From: Pollenia angustigena
Lineage: Eukaryota > Arthropoda > Insecta > Diptera > Polleniidae
Length of the DNA stretch: 64,000 bases
Assembly: GCA_930367215.1 (NCBI GenBank)
Contig: OV884059.1
Coordinates: 228,469,803 to 228,533,802, forward strand
Direction of reading: 5' to 3'
Shown: positions 1 to 11,759 of the stretch, one piece after another
Position numbering within the stretch: the first letter of the stretch is position 1
How the letters are laid out: every line of letters starts with the position of its first letter
Made by a program: the position numbers and the translations under genes
Notes under the pieces: generated by a model
Databases searched by the model: none
What the model was told of the DNA's origin: nothing
The model's input: the letters and a program-made list of their open reading frames with translations, nothing else

Positions 1-540
1 CGATTATTGTCAATAACGTTTCAGAAATACAACAGCATGTTTTTCGCGAAAATCTTCTTCCGTCACAAAGCCTTACATTTTCAAATTTTCCCCAAAAAAT
101 TTAATTCCATAAATTTCCAAAAACAGTTTTCTTAAATAAATTAATTGTTTCTTTTTTACAACTCCGAATATAATGACACAGGCTTTTAAAATCAGGTATG
201 TTATTTTATTCACATGGAATTCATGATACGAATTTAAAATCCATGTGAATAAAAAATTTTATTCGGAAATTTTCACATGTGGAATTCATGATAAGGGTGA
301 ATATTTGTTCTTCTTAGTACTTGTTTTGAATTTTAAGAACTTTGAAAAACCTTGTCATTGTTGAAGGCTGTTATGTATAAAGTTTTTGTATGCGAAGTAC
401 GAGTATGATGTTTAATTTGCAATTTCTTCAAGCATAAATACATTGTTAAAGTAAAAGCGGTTTCGGTTAAAACCGAACAGCAATCCCTAATTCTAAGGCT
501 TAAAAGAAATTTTTGATTTTATTTCGTAAAAAAAGTCAAA
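1..540. other. AT-rich stretch without a gene
   Basis: I see no coding sequence here. A near-exact direct repeat of CACATG(T)GGAATTCATGATA occurs at 211-228 and 273-292, with an inverted ATCCATGTGAATAAA between the copies. This looks like debris of a small element. No ends or target duplication could be defined. Confidence 0.4.
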
Positions 541-2105
541 ACGTATAAAAACAAGTAAGAGTGCTATATTCGTCTGTGCCAAATCTTATATACCCTTCAC
601 CATTGTGCGAGCAGAATACAGAGCAACTAGAAAAAAACTAAATAAAACTGGTAAATATTTTTTTTAAAATAAGAAAAACCCGGTTTTGAACTTCGCTTTT
701 CATAAGGGCCCAGAATATATATACTTTATAGGGTGTAGGATCAATATTGTAGAAATTACAGTTATATATACCTTTTTTACCTTCGGTGAAGGGTATAAAA
801 AGAGTAATTTTCGGGAATTCAGGGGTCTAATCACCGCATTCGATGCTATCGTATCGAATAAACTATTGAATTTTTTTGCATACGATAGACACTGGCGTAT
901 CGAATGAAAACTTGATAAATGTAATGTCGAGTTACTCGATGTCGAATGCTATTATTTCAAATTCTATACATTTCATTCGATATCGAGTTTCAAGATACCA
1001 AAATAAATAATTTCGATGAATTTTGCTCAATATCGTATGCGGTGATTAGACCCCAGTATTTCGGTTATAACTCATACAAATTTCCGACATTTTGGTATAT
1101 AAGTCATATACATAGGACATATGGCAGCCCTAAAATTTAGGTTTTATAAAAATTTTGATGTTTTTTAGCCCATTTTTGAAGTATTTTGCTCATAAATTAC
1201 CCCTTGTCTAACCGATTTGATATTTTTATATACTGACGTGTTAAGGAAGAATTTTACCATTTACTTAAGTTATATTTAGATATATTTAAACATTTATATA
1301 TACTTGTATACATATATTTTAACAAAGTTAATTATAAAAAAAGAGTAATTTTTGGGGATTCAGTATTTCGTTTGTAACTCTGCCATTTTTTAACCGATTT
1401 GACAGATTTATATACCGACGTGTTTAAGAAGAAATTTACCATTTACTTGACTTATAAAGCTTGGACTCGGGTAGATCTATGGTTCCCGAAAGAGGGTATT
1501 TAAAAAAAAAAAATTAATTTTGGTCATAATTTTTTTGTATGTGAACCGATTTTTCCGAGTTTTTTATAAAATATGTTCTACTAGAAGCAGCCCTAAAATT
1601 AAGGTTTTTATACAATTTTTAATTTTTTTTGTACGGGAGGTACCACGCCCACTTCTCCAATCCCGCCCACATTTTGTAGGATGGTGTGTATTGGCAACCT
1701 AAATGTGTGTACCTAATTTGGAAACATTGGCTCTTGCCGTTCTCAAGATATACAGAAATAAAAAAAGTACAACAACAAGGGATTTTTGGAAAAATTTAGA
1801 GGTAGTCGTGGTTTTTTGCTCATATCTCCGTAATTTTTGGACCGATCTGGCTGAATTTCAATAGCAAACTTAAACGGAGTATATGTGACATAAATATACA
1901 TCAACCTAGTCCACATCATTTCTGGGGTTTTCGGAAAACCCATTTCAACATACACACGGACAGACGGACAACCGGATTTGAACTTCGCTTTTCATAAGGA
2001 CCCAGAATATATATACTTTATAGGGTGTAGGATCAATATTGTGGAACATACAAACGGAATGACAAAGTTATATATACCCTCTTACCTTCGGTGAAGGGTA
2101 TAAAA
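541..2105. repeat. Dipteran interspersed repeat (ATACCCTTCACC ... GGGTATAAAAA type)
   Basis: The stretch opens with AAACAAGTAAGAGTGCTATATTCG, followed by TATACCCTTCACCA. It contains ACGGACAGACGGAC and ATATATATACTTTATAGGGT, and closes with GGTGAAGGGTATAAAAA at 2090-2105. The same closing module also appears near 680-800, so this is a composite of at least two overlapping or internally duplicated copies. Related repeats lie at 13906-14225, 43249-45078 and 57800-58320. The class is uncertain: I see no terminal inverted repeats and no protein. Confidence 0.6.
823..1053. mobile_element. 231-bp palindromic MITE, CAG target duplication (PIF/Harbinger-like)
   Basis: The ends are GGGTCTAATCACCGCAT and its inverted partner ATGCGGTGATTAGACCC, flanked by CAG at 820-822 and 1054-1056. 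The interior is a near-palindrome rich in ATCGAAT/ATTCGAT words. The surrounding repeat recurs at about 1356 as ATTCAGTATTTCG without the element, which gives the empty site and confirms a 3-bp CAG duplication. A second copy of identical length is at 23640-23870. A CWG duplication fits PIF/Harbinger; no transposase of this family is seen in the element. Confidence 0.8.
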
Positions 2106-2436
2106 ACTGCGCAATTTTTTCGCTCTGCACTCCACATTGAAAAATACACTTGATACTATGTATGTATTATAAAGAACCTTATATCAATGTAACTTTTTTT
2201 TTATAAATTTTCTGTTAAGGCTTTATTCCGAATTTCTATTGAAAAAATTTTTTAATATTTTCAATCTAATGTATTTGGCAATATGTATTATCAATTTATG
2301 ACCTAAAACAATCGCATTCGTATTGCGATTTTTAAATTTGTTAAAAATTCCAAGAAAAAACTTAGCCAGTACTCATAAATTTTTTCATATAAATATGAAA
2401 AAAAAAATAAAATGTTTTTTTTAATTTCGCCAAAAA

Positions 2437-2527
2437 AATCGCCATGTCGCCAAACACAAAATTGCGTTGCCAATAAGGTTTATAAATCGCCACGTTTGGC
2501 GAAAAATCGCCACATCTGACAGCCCTG
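2437..2527. mobile_element. Solitary hAT-type end with TCGCCA/TGGCGA repeats
   Basis: ATCGCCA/TTGGCGA words are repeated about six times and lead to the terminus ACATCTGACAGCCCTG at 2527. The same terminus with TCGTCA words ends at 32892, and a matching left end starts at 29953, so a family exists. I could not find the partner end or an 8-bp duplication here, so this may be a truncated copy. Confidence 0.5.
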
Positions 2528-3450
2528 CTGTGTTGTCATATATTTATGTTAAATATAAATACAATTAAACCTCGATTATCCGGCTCTCGTTGAAAGAGGT
2601 TATATTAAAATATACTGAAATTAATTTTTTTTATTTAAACATTCGATTAATGTAACTACAGATTCAAATATACCACATATTTTTATACAAAACATACAAA
2701 TCGTCATAGAGAATGCAAAATCAAATATGTATGTATCATCAAAAACATTAAAATTGGAATTTTTACTGATTATACTTTGGTTGATCAAACTACATGTCTG
2801 CACAAAATTTGTACATATAACCTTTTTTGCTTTTCCTAAACAAGGAGTGGTATTTATTTTTGCATTTCTTCTGATGAAATATTTGTTTATTTAAATATTA
2901 ATTTTTCTTTTTCTATTCTATTTTGTTTTTAATTGAAAAAACTTTTCTTGCTCTTTTTGGTAAAAACAAAATTTGTATAAATGTATAAATGTAGTTGTTC
3001 AAAAGAAAGAATTCTTTCGCACATTGGAAATATGCAGTAATTTAATTAATGCTAAACTAATATTAAAAAAAAAAAAAAGTAAAACCCAGCTTAACTTTCA
3101 TGGAAAGAATCATTTATCTGCTGATTTATCCCATTCATTTCTTTAGTAAATTTCCACGTTAATTTAAGTTATTTTTTAAAGTCAATGTTGATGCATGCAA
3201 TTAGTAATGCATTATGTTATGAATGAAAAACAAATAAGACTCTGATAGACCTTCTGCTAAACATACTTCCTTAAACAATTTCAAATCTAATATTCCTTGA
3301 GATACAAATAACATTAAAAAAAAATCTTTTTTACCTCCAGGGCATATACTTGCCTAACAATTACACGATCAATAATGGTTAATTTTTCTTGACAATTTTA
3401 TTCAAGAATTTTTAAAATTCCTGATTAGTTTTTTCTTAATTCTTGACATG
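2528..3450. other. AT-rich stretch without a gene
   Basis: Poly-A/T tracts and short stops-rich frames only. No splice-consistent coding sequence, inverted repeat pair or recognisable family was seen. Confidence 0.4.
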
Positions 3451-3494
3451 CAAGACGAATTTATTACAGGTGGTTTTAAAAGCCCTGCTGATAA

Positions 3495-3668
3495 CTGCGA
3501 ATAATTTAAGTGAATTAAATAATTTCTTTTATAACTCAAACAATTTTATTTAGTTTTCAATAAATTTTTACTTTGTCAGCATTTGTGACAGCCGCTTATT
3601 AAATTGGAAAAAAAACATGGGGCTTTTTGTAGTTGTAGAATTGCACTTACCTTTTTAAATTCGCCTTG
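3495..3668. mobile_element. Left-truncated CAAGG-family element
   Basis: From ACTGCGAATAATTTAAGTGA to the terminus AAATTCGCCTTG this segment parallels 4050-4235 closely, including TTTGTCAGCAT, TTTTTGTAGTTGTAGA and CACTTACCTTTTTAAATTCG. Its left half is missing, so no target duplication can be scored. Confidence 0.6.
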
Positions 3669-3681
3669 TGCACGATGGCTG

Positions 3682-4235
3682 TAAGGCGAATTTAAAAAGG
3701 TAAACTCAACTCGTCAGCCGTTCATCAGCTGTCTCCATGGCGATTTAAAGAAAAATAGGGAAACGTCAAAATATAATTTTGTTGTTTTGCGCCAAAATAA
3801 CTGAAAAAAATTTCTGAGAAAAATTTGATTTTGAAAGTAAAAAAAATTTTGGGGGTATTCACGTCACAAGTTGCACCCTTGCAAAAAAGGAAAAGTGCAA
3901 AAATATAAAAACAACCACAAAGACAATTATTTACGCACAACTAATTGTCTGTGTGGTTGTTGTTTTATTTTTGCACTTATGCTTTTTTGCAAGGGTGATA
4001 CTGGTGACGTGAATACCCTTATTATTTTTATATTAAAACTATTTCGAAACTGCGAATAATTAAAGTGAATTTAGTAAGTTCTTTTATAACACAAACAAAA
4101 TTTTTATTTTGTTTTTCAATCAATTATTGCCTTGTCAGCATATTTGACAGAAGCATATTAAATTGCAAAAAAAAAAAAATAACTTGAGGCTTTTTGCAGT
4201 TGTAGAGCTGCACTTACCTTTTTAAATTCGCCTTG
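3682..4235. mobile_element. CAAGG-family MITE, 554 bp, TSD GATGGCTG
   Basis: The inverted ends AAGGCGAATTTAAAAAGGTA and TACCTTTTTAAATTCGCCTT are flanked by a perfect 8-bp duplication GATGGCTG (3674-3681, 4236-4243). It carries CAGCTG near 3728 like its relatives. A separate hairpin element is inserted at 3853-4018. An 8-bp duplication and YARNG-type terminus (CAAGG) fit the hAT superfamily; there is no coding capacity. Confidence 0.8.
3853..4018. mobile_element. 166-bp hairpin element inside the 554-bp MITE
   Basis: GGGTATTCACGTCAC at the left is matched by GTGACGTGAATACCC at the right. The arms continue through TTGCACCCTTGCAAAAAA / TTTTTTGCAAGGGTG and GACAATTA / TAATTGTC, so the whole unit folds into one stem. 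No clear target duplication is visible. Confidence 0.7.
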
Positions 4236-4243
4236 GATGGCTG

Positions 4244-4431
4244 TATGTAATTTTTTTCTTTTATTTTTCTCTTTGATTCGCTGTTAATGAAATTGTTTTT
4301 GTTTTGAATCGAATAAAGTTGAAACGAAATGCTGCGTGTTTTTATTGTCATCTTTAAAAGGGAATTGAAAAGAAGTTGAGCATCAAAAGATGAAACGTGT
4401 AAATTTAGACTTATGGTTTTTGTACGAATTG
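4244..4431. other. Host-element interior between nested copies
   Basis: AT-rich sequence that continues the host element of 3451-5441. No gene seen. Confidence 0.4.
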
Positions 4432-4439
4432 TACTTGTT

Positions 4440-4653
4440 CAAGGCGAATTTATAACAGGTAAGTGCAACTCTACAACTACAAAAAGCCCCATGTATGCCC
4501 CATGTATTTTGTTTTTGCAATTTACTGACTTGTTGTCAAATTTCAGTATAGAAACAAAACAATATTTTGACGTTTCACCATTTTTTTAATTCACCGTGGA
4601 TACAGCTGAAGAGCGGCTGACGAGTTGAGCTTACCTGGAGTTAATTCGCCTTG
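4440..4653. mobile_element. CAAGG-family MITE, 214 bp, TSD TACTTGTT
   Basis: The left end CAAGGCGAATTTATAACAGG and right end TGGAGTTAATTCGCCTTG are flanked by a perfect TACTTGTT (4432-4439, 4654-4661). An inner CAGCTG and GCGGCTGACGAGTTGAG sit near the right end as in related copies. It lies within the TACTTGTTGTAGTACC word of the host element. Confidence 0.85.
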
Positions 4654-4674
4654 TACTTGTTGTAGTACCAAGAT

Positions 4675-5411
4675 CAATGCGAATTTAAAAAGGTAAGGGA
4701 AACTCTACAAAAAGCCCCATGTATTTTTTTTTTTTGCAATTTAATAGGCGGCTGTCAAAAATTGATTGAAAAACAAAATAAAAATTTTGTTTGGATTATA
4801 AAAGAAATTATTAAATTCACTTTAATTCAAGGCGAATTCATAAAGGTGACCGCATCATGAGATAGCATTATGCTAGCTATCCCTTTCTTTTAAAAAATAC
4901 TATGTATTTTGTTTTTGGAAAAAATTAGAGTGAATGTCAAAATTATTGGTTGAAAATATGAAAGGAAGTTGTTTGTTTATGAAATACTTATACAAAATTG
5001 CTTTAAAAGGTAAATCTTTTTCCTGTATTGCAAATTTATTGTGGCTCCACGTATTCCTTACGCCTTTTAAAATCCTCTTGTAATTATTTTTGCTCACTTT
5101 TTTTTGTTTTATTACATTTAAATAAATTTTTTTTTTCTTGATTTAGATTTTAAATTTTAACAAATTTTTTCACAAAATGTAAATAACGCTTGACATTTAG
5201 TATACACACAAGGAAATAAACAGATGACTCGAAAATATCACCTTTATGAATTCGCCTTGCTTTAATTATTCGCAGTTTTCCTAAGAAATTTTTTCTGTTA
5301 TTTTGGCGCATAACATAAACAAAATTATTTTTTGACGTTTCCTTTTTTTAATTCGCCGTGGAGACAGCTGATTAAAGGCTGAGTTCAGTTTACCTTTTTA
5401 AATTCGCCTTG
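4675..5411. mobile_element. CAAGG-family MITE, 737 bp, TSD ACC(A/G)AGAT
   Basis: A degenerate left end CAATGCGAATTTAAAAAGG pairs with CCTTTTTAAATTCGCCTTG at 5411. Flanks ACCAAGAT (4667-4674) and ACCGAGAT (5412-5419) agree at 7 of 8 bases. The 432-bp element at 4828-5259 interrupts it. Confidence 0.75.
4828..5259. mobile_element. CAAGG-family MITE, 432 bp, TSD CTTTAATT
   Basis: The ends CAAGGCGAATTCATAAAGG and CCTTTATGAATTCGCCTTG are flanked by a perfect CTTTAATT (4820-4827, 5260-5267). It is the same subfamily as 38150-38599, sharing GTGACCGCATCATGAGATAG, TATGCTAGCTATCCC and the AAATCTTTTTCCT core. It is the innermost layer of the 3.45-5.44 kb nest. Confidence 0.9.
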
Positions 5412-5441
5412 ACCGAGATTATCTGAGCTGAATCCGCCATG

Positions 5442-7119
5442 TTGAAAAGCATTGAAAAATCTTTACAATCAAGCCAAACCAAGCCTCCCTGGCAACCCTA
5501 TCGTTGATGATTGCCGTTTGTTTTTGTTTTGCTGTTTGACTCCCCAAATTTGCAAAAAAAAAAAAAACAATAACAAATATCTATCTATCTACAATTTACG
5601 AAATGTGTGCATACATATGTAAGTATATATGTTTTTACATTATACATACATACATACTTATATACACATTTCGTTATGTACAGATTTTAATTTTGCGACG
5701 CAATTTTGTTCTAACAAAAATCACCAGAAATGAACGTAAAAAACACAATCATGGAGACTTGTCGACTAGGTACATTCAGAATTTTTTATGTACATACATA
5801 CATACATACATATGTATTTATTTAAGTAAACTGAAAAAAATTATTTAAAGCTTACTGCCAATTTCACGATGTCGAAAGAACGCTTTCTTTCGCACAACTA
5901 CATAGCTATGTACATACATATGTACCTATGTATGTTTGTAGGTATGTTCATTTAACAAAAAAACAAAGTTTATAGAATTTGGTTTTGTTTCCAGTTCTTT
6001 CGCATTTAGTTAAATAGGCTGTTGATGTTGATCAGTTTAAATTTATTAAAATTACCTATTTTCATTTTAAAATTAAAACAAAAAATGTGTTAGCACCAAA
6101 CAAACTTACATATGTATGTATTTACAATGCATGTTTATTACAACATTTCAAGGTTAAACCGGGCAAAACAAATATAAAAGAAAGAACAACCACAATGAAG
6201 CATACATGACGAAGAATATAAAAGGGAGTAGTAGATGAAATACATACTACATACATACATACCTACAAAAACAAAACAAAATTAAACCGGTTACAAACAC
6301 ATTCACAAATATTAAAAGTGGGGAGAAAAATGAAAAATATACTTAAAACAGAAATAAAAACATAAAACACATGATTGCACATTTTAGTCAACAGTCAATC
6401 TTTTTTTGTCAACAATGTCAGCCTGAGTAGGTATCAGATATTCTCTAGACTAAAGGCTCAACTACTATAATTTACTTAAGTTGGCTTAAACAACTGTGCG
6501 AATACATGTAAATAATATGTGTAAAACCATATTGTACTTAAGGAAACTTTTTGATGTTTTATGAATCTGTCACTGGCTTAAGCAAAGTGCAAAACTAATC
6601 GGACTTTACGTACGGAATCAAATGTATATAGAAAACTATATACATAAACTAATTAAGCAAATGTTTTTCGTTTTTTTTAATTTATTTGGCAGGCTTTATG
6701 TTAATTTTTGAAAGAAGCTTATGCATATTATAGTTGGGCCTTATAGGTCTTCTAAAATTTTTAGGTTTCCACACATTAGAAATATTATTGCTCAATAATT
6801 GATATTGTACAATAAAATTGTCCGTGTGTATATCGTCCATAAGCGACATGATTTTAAATTTTCGTTTTTTTTAATAAATGACTTTATTGGCAGCACGTGC
6901 ATCATTTCCTAAAATGTCATGGTCACATAAGGTACCATTACGATTTTATAGCAAGAACAATTTAATTGTAAGCGACAAATTTCATATAAAATTTATATAA
7001 AATAAAATTAAAAAGCTCTCTCCTGTAAAATTTTATTTTTGTCGCTTACGTTATTTTCGCGGTTAGGGGTCGATATAATATTAAATGGTCTTTACCCGGT
7101 CCAGCATTATTCATCAAGT
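5442..7119. other. Microsatellite-rich stretch without a gene
   Basis: ACAT/ATAC runs occur near 5603-5660, 5785-5825, 5905-5945 and 6240-6270. A lone TGGCAACCCTA, the terminal word of hAT elements in this window, sits near 5490. A short palindrome GTAAGCGACAAA / TTTGTCGCTTAC spans about 6968-7049. No coding sequence recognised. Confidence 0.4.
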
Positions 7120-7126
7120 GCTATTG

Positions 7127-7253
7127 TGCGTTCGTTTACTTTTCCAGTAAAATCCAGTAGTTCAGTAATATGAAAATTTTACAAATTTATGTGTACGCGT
7201 ACGCCAAAGGTATTAAGTAAAATCCAGTACAAATTTTGGGGTAAACGAACGCA
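7127..7253. mobile_element. Small TIR element TGCGTTCGTTTAC
   Basis: TGCGTTCGTTTAC at 7127 pairs with GTAAACGAACGCA ending at 7253. Flanks GCTATTG and GCTATTA suggest a 6-7 bp duplication. The repeat into which it inserted (AGTGAAAATTTGTTTGCATG ...) recurs in reverse at about 26390-26450. No coding capacity. Confidence 0.6.
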
Positions 7254-7431
7254 GCTATTAGTGAAAATTTGTTTGCATGTGTGACACCAACGATGCTGTA
7301 TGGAAAATCAAAAAATTTAGATATAACGGCGAATATTATTTCCAGCACACGTGAATTCGCAATGACATAAAAGCATTTTGACCGTGTACAGACCCCTTTA
7401 TTAGGTAGAAAAATATATTGTATACAATTAA

Positions 7432-7547
7432 CGGCCATTTTTACCAAGTTCGGTTATAATTAACTATCGGTTATAGCTGTCAAAACATAACGGTAACCGG
7501 AACTTTAATTGAAAGTTAGTTTTAACCGAACTTGGTGAAAATGGCTG
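7432..7547. mobile_element. 116-bp MITE, TSD TAA (PIF/Harbinger-like)
   Basis: CGGCCATTTTTACCAAGTTC pairs with GAACTTGGTGAAAATGGCTG. TAA flanks both sides (7429-7431, 7548-7550). The arms extend through CGGTTATAATTAAC / GTTAGTTTTAACCG. Confidence 0.75.
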
Positions 7548-7550
7548 TAA

Positions 7551-8919
7551 GTCTTTTGATTCATATTGTTCAAAAAATATTGTGTAATGTATTTAACGTG
7601 TTTGCAAAATTATACGATAGCCACATGTATTCGTTGGTTTAGTTCACTTTTACATATGTATGTATGTATATTAGAGCGTACCACCTTGCAAGGAAAATAA
7701 GTTCATCGTATACCCTCTAATAAAATAAAAACAACAAATTTTAGTTTAGGAAATACTAAAATTTGGAAGCTCCAAGAAGGGTTATATCAATACATAATTT
7801 CAATACAGACTAGAAATATTTCAAAGAAAAAGTCCCATAACTTCCATAGATGATTTTTTTGGCCACCAGATCTTTAAAAAGTTACGTCGTCATCTATTAG
7901 TGAATACTTACAGCTTGTGCTTAATGGATTCATTTACTCGGATTCTTATAGCGAAATGGACTTGCCGCAAGTGTTATATAGGTATGTATTTTAATTTTGG
8001 AGGTTGCAGAGTATCGACTGAAAGATTAAGAAATATAATTGTATTCAAATCGAAAAAGTATTCGATCACGATTGCTAACAAATAGGATTTTTTTAGTTTC
8101 GATAAATAAGTCGAGAAATTCCACAGGAGAGGGGTTTTACTTTTAGATGCAACATGGTGTAATTTAGAATAAAAAGCTATGATTCATATGCAAGTATGTG
8201 TGTGCTTAATTTTGTACTTCTACTGTTAATTCCATTACCCGAAACTCTTATCCCGAAAAGAAATTTATACCTACGATGTCTTGAGAAATATATTTATTTT
8301 AGTAACATACCTACATGAGTTTTTTTAATAGGTATTGCACCGATTTTCTGAACCAACCAAGCAAGTATAGTAATTTTAACGGTAAATTTAGTCATGCTGT
8401 TCCAAACAGTTTATATTCGGTAGTCAGCAGAACTCATTTATCTAATGGAATTACCTATGTATATTGATTCGATTTATTTTCAATTAATAAAATTCTATGT
8501 AGGTACGTACCTAATAAAAAAAAAATTTAAAACGTATCTTTAATAAAATAACACCTTTATTGAAATGGTAGGTATAAAAGAATATTGCCAACAAGCAATT
8601 TATTAAAGATAAATTAATGTATGTATGTATATGTTAATAATGATTTACTGTGTTCAAAGTTATGAAACAGTCTATGTATCAAAACCAACCCAGACGACAA
8701 TTTCCGCAGCAAGTAATTGATAATAAAAAAAAATCTACTGCATATAAAGTTAAATCAACAGAAAAAAATCAATAAAGGTAAAAAACCATCCTTGTCATAA
8801 GTCTTTAATATATTAATGTATATAGGTATTCACATATTTTCTTAATTGCACGTTTTTATTGATTTAAGCAATAATTACAATTTTAATTAAATCATTCCCA
8901 CATTAAAATTTGGAAATCT
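7551..8919. other. AT-rich stretch without a gene
   Basis: Scattered ATGTATGTA microsatellite and short spurious frames. Frames near 7900-8085 lack similarity to anything I recognise and have no splice or codon support. Confidence 0.4.
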
Positions 8920-8922
8920 TAA

Positions 8923-9266
8923 AGGTGCTATCAGACGGGATGTATTTTACATATGTATGTACTGTCACTTTTCTTTCCCATATGTAATTCCGTATATATG
9001 TCAAAATTTCCATTTTACATAAGATTCATAATTTTTGCTACCACACCTGCTTATGTTTTTCCTTATGACATAACCTATAAATGTAAACAAAAGCTGACTT
9101 TTGTTTACGTTTCAAAACAAACCAGCTGTTTTGTTTATGTTTGCCACAGGAAAATAGAGCGTGTTCTAATCGAAAAATGTACATATGTATTTCCACATGG
9201 AAAGTTTCATATGTATTACACGATGTGTACAACTTTTAATAAAATACATCCCGTCTGATAGCGCCT
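8923..9266. mobile_element. 344-bp MITE, TSD TAA, TIR AGGYGCTATCAGACGGGATG
   Basis: The left end AGGTGCTATCAGACGGGATG matches the inverted right end at all but one base for about 27 bp. TAA flanks it at 8920-8922 and 9267-9269. The apparent 101-codon frame inside is a by-product of the palindrome. The 3-bp TWA duplication fits PIF/Harbinger. Confidence 0.8.
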
Positions 9267-9269
9267 TAA

Positions 9270-10514
9270 GTACTACCTGTATCACAATTTCAAACACTCA
9301 GATTTCCATAAAAATTGTATACTGTACTAAAACAACATTTATGGCCTGTTTTTAGAAGATTAAAATAAAATTCGTGTGAGAAGAACTAAAAGTTTTATCA
9401 TATGAAAGCTTAACTTTGAAAACTATCATTTATTTATAAAAAAATATGCTCCTTTATTAACTTAAAACGAGATGAGATTTAAAAAAACGTAATTGGAAAT
9501 TTTTATGTACATATGTATATTACTTGGCAACCCTAAAAATTCAGAGATTCTGAACAGCTGACATGATTTGAAAGCAAATTATCCTTTGAACTTGTTCATA
9601 ACATTCTAATAAACAACTCCAATAAGATTTATAAAGCACAGTAAAAAAAAAAAGAAATGTAAATAGAACTCACCTTGTTGTTCGCACTCGAGTTAAGTTT
9701 GTGCAGAGAATTATTTGATAGATTTTTTACAAATTAATAAATTTTATGTTGTCAAAATACAACTTTAGTAAAAAACACTTTTTATAAATTTTCTTTTTTT
9801 TTGTTTGGATGGTTAATTATGGAATGCACTATTACTTTTTCTTTACAGAAAAAGTGCATTCGTTATTCTTTTTGCTTCCTATGTTGGGTGTCTGTTTGTC
9901 CGTCAGTGTATGCTTTCAGAAGTTTATGGAAATATTTATATATTGTTGTTGTTTTATGAAGTTTTGCAGTTTTATTATACTCTTTTTCCAGAGTAGGATT
10001 TTTATTTATTTTTTGGTTTTATTTTTCTTTTTGGGTATTTTTTTTTTTTGGGAGCAAAAAGAACAGGGAATCGCAAGATAAATGCTAAAAAATATTGCGT
10101 CGTAGTTTATAATTTTCTGTGTCTTTAGTTTCTAAATTCCTTATTGAAAAAAATTTTTTTAACTTAACTAATTACTTTTGTTTTTAAAAACACAAGCTTT
10201 ATATTTTTTTAAGAAATTTGCTAGTTTTTTTAATATACAAATTTGGTTTTCTGCTTTAAAACAATTTAAAGTTTTAACTTTTTTGTAAGCACTTTTTTGG
10301 ATGTTCTAGACTTTTTTTATGTGTAGCCACCTCACTTGATATTTTATATATGTATGTAGTAGTTTCTTTTAAATATTGATATTTGTTTTAGACTGTTTTT
10401 GAAACGCTTTTCACAACTTTTCCGCTTGAAGATTAAACAACTTCTGTTCGCCGAAAAATTATAAATGAAAAGTGCATTCGTTTTTTCGCACGTTTAGAAA
10501 TTTTTAGATTTTGC
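9270..10514. other. AT-rich stretch without a recognised gene
   Basis: TTGGCAACCCTA, a hAT-like terminal word, lies near 9525. AAAAGTGCATTCGTT occurs twice (about 9848 and 10470), probably repeat debris. A 90-codon frame at 9809-10081 is low-complexity Phe/Leu-rich and unlikely to be real. Confidence 0.35.
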
Positions 10515-10522
10515 GTTATAAC

Positions 10523-10747
10523 CAAGGTATATTTACACAAGGTAGACTCATTTGGGAGTGTATACATGCTGCTCTATAAAAGGAACGGAGTTGTCAAAAT
10601 TGTCTTCATATAAAAAAAAAACAATTTAACGCACACATGTACAAATTTTTTCTCATATACACGAAATTTGACGTTAAGCTTCCAACTAGGGGTAATCAGC
10701 TGACAAACATATGGGCCAACGAGTTTACCTTGTGTAAATATACCTTG
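10523..10747. mobile_element. CAAGG-family MITE, 225 bp, TSD GTTATAAC
   Basis: The ends CAAGGTATATTTACACAAGG and CCTTGTGTAAATATACCTTG are flanked by a perfect GTTATAAC (10515-10522, 10748-10755). AATCAGCTG sits near the right end as in other members. This copy has GGTATATTT instead of GGCGAATTT, so it is a distinct subfamily. Confidence 0.9.
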
Positions 10748-10755
10748 GTTATAAC

Positions 10756-11759
10756 GTAAGTCAAAGATAATACGCAGATAATCTTAAAAGGCTGCCAGAT
10801 ATACAAATTAAAATTAACCGTAATTTTATTTAAACAAACAGAACGAAATAAATACCCAATTAATACCCAATACATATGGTGATTTTTTCCTTGTTTTTAA
10901 GACGTGAATTTCGGTGTTTGCTGGTGAACGGTGAGAGAAGTATTCTGGGTAGAGAAAAAAAATTTAATTTTACCATATATTCGTATTTTTGTTATGTTAT
11001 TTCATTTAATTTGATATTTTGAAGCGACATGTTTTTAATGAAAATTAAGTGTTTTTATATTGTAGAGAACAAAAAAAATATAGCAAAAAAGTTTAAATAA
11101 AAATAATAAAGATTATTTATTGCTGGTTATATGTTTTTATTTTTAATTTTTGTTATTTTTTTAATTTTATTAATACGAACAACAAAATAGTGTTTAAAAC
11201 GCTGATATTATGTACTAGCAGTTTTAATGCTAAGCCTATAACCACTGCTTCCAGAAATATGCTGAAGCAATAGCAGTACTTAAATATTATGACTTTTGCT
11301 GTATATTGAAAAATTAAATTTAAAGTGGAGCAATAATAATAAAACATGGCAGCCGTTACAAAATTTAATAGTTTTTTTTGTATATTGATTTGTTTATATG
11401 CTACCTCAGCTACCTCACTTGCTACTTTATTGTTGCATCTTTTCTATCTCTTCGGCTATTTATGCCAGTTCTATGCTTTTATGTTTAGGCTTTTTTAAGA
11501 TTTTCTGCTTTTTAAGCGTATAAATACCAGTACTAAACAAAATTTAAAAATCCTTCACCTCTGAAAATTTAATTCTTTGGTACGACCTTAACTATTGCTA
11601 AGAAACTTGGAAGGAAAGTAAAAATATTGTCCCAAGTTTTAATTTTTTGCCACAATTTAGTAAGTTTTCATTGCTAGTTTTTATAAATACTGGAACAAAC
11701 TGAAGAAAATTTACCGAGTAAACAAAAAATCAACCTTGGCTACAAAAATATATGTATGT
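10756..11759. other. AT-rich stretch without a gene
   Basis: The first 60 bases (GTAAGTCAAAGATAATACGC ... GGCTGCCAGAT) resemble 15468-15535, so both are debris of one repeat family. Nothing else is recognised. Confidence 0.35.

Larger units (their letters stand above)
3451..5441 (-). mobile_element. Host CAAGG-family element, exploded by nested insertions
   Basis: The left end CAAGACGAATTTATTACAGG (3451) and right end GAATCCGCCATG (5441) match the two ends of the element at 50042-50436 read in reverse. Inner landmarks also match: AAAGCCCTGCTGATA (about 3480), GGTTTTTGTACGA, TACTTGTTGTAGTACC, and CCGAGATTA. Flanks TTGACATG and TTGAAAAG agree at 6 of 8 bases. Within it lie a truncated copy (3495-3668), a 554-bp copy, a 214-bp copy, and a 737-bp copy that itself holds a 432-bp copy. 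The reconstruction is inferred from these matches. Confidence 0.6.

Noticed and set aside
9655..9673. Possible donor site (GTGAGT on the minus strand after ...GCGAACAACAAG) suggesting a 5' untranslated exon
   Set aside because: There is no coding frame or partner acceptor, and such sites are frequent by chance in 64 kb.
9809..10081. 90-codon plus-strand frame
   Set aside because: The composition is almost all Phe, Leu, Ile, and Cys from T-rich DNA, with no domain and no homologue I recognise.
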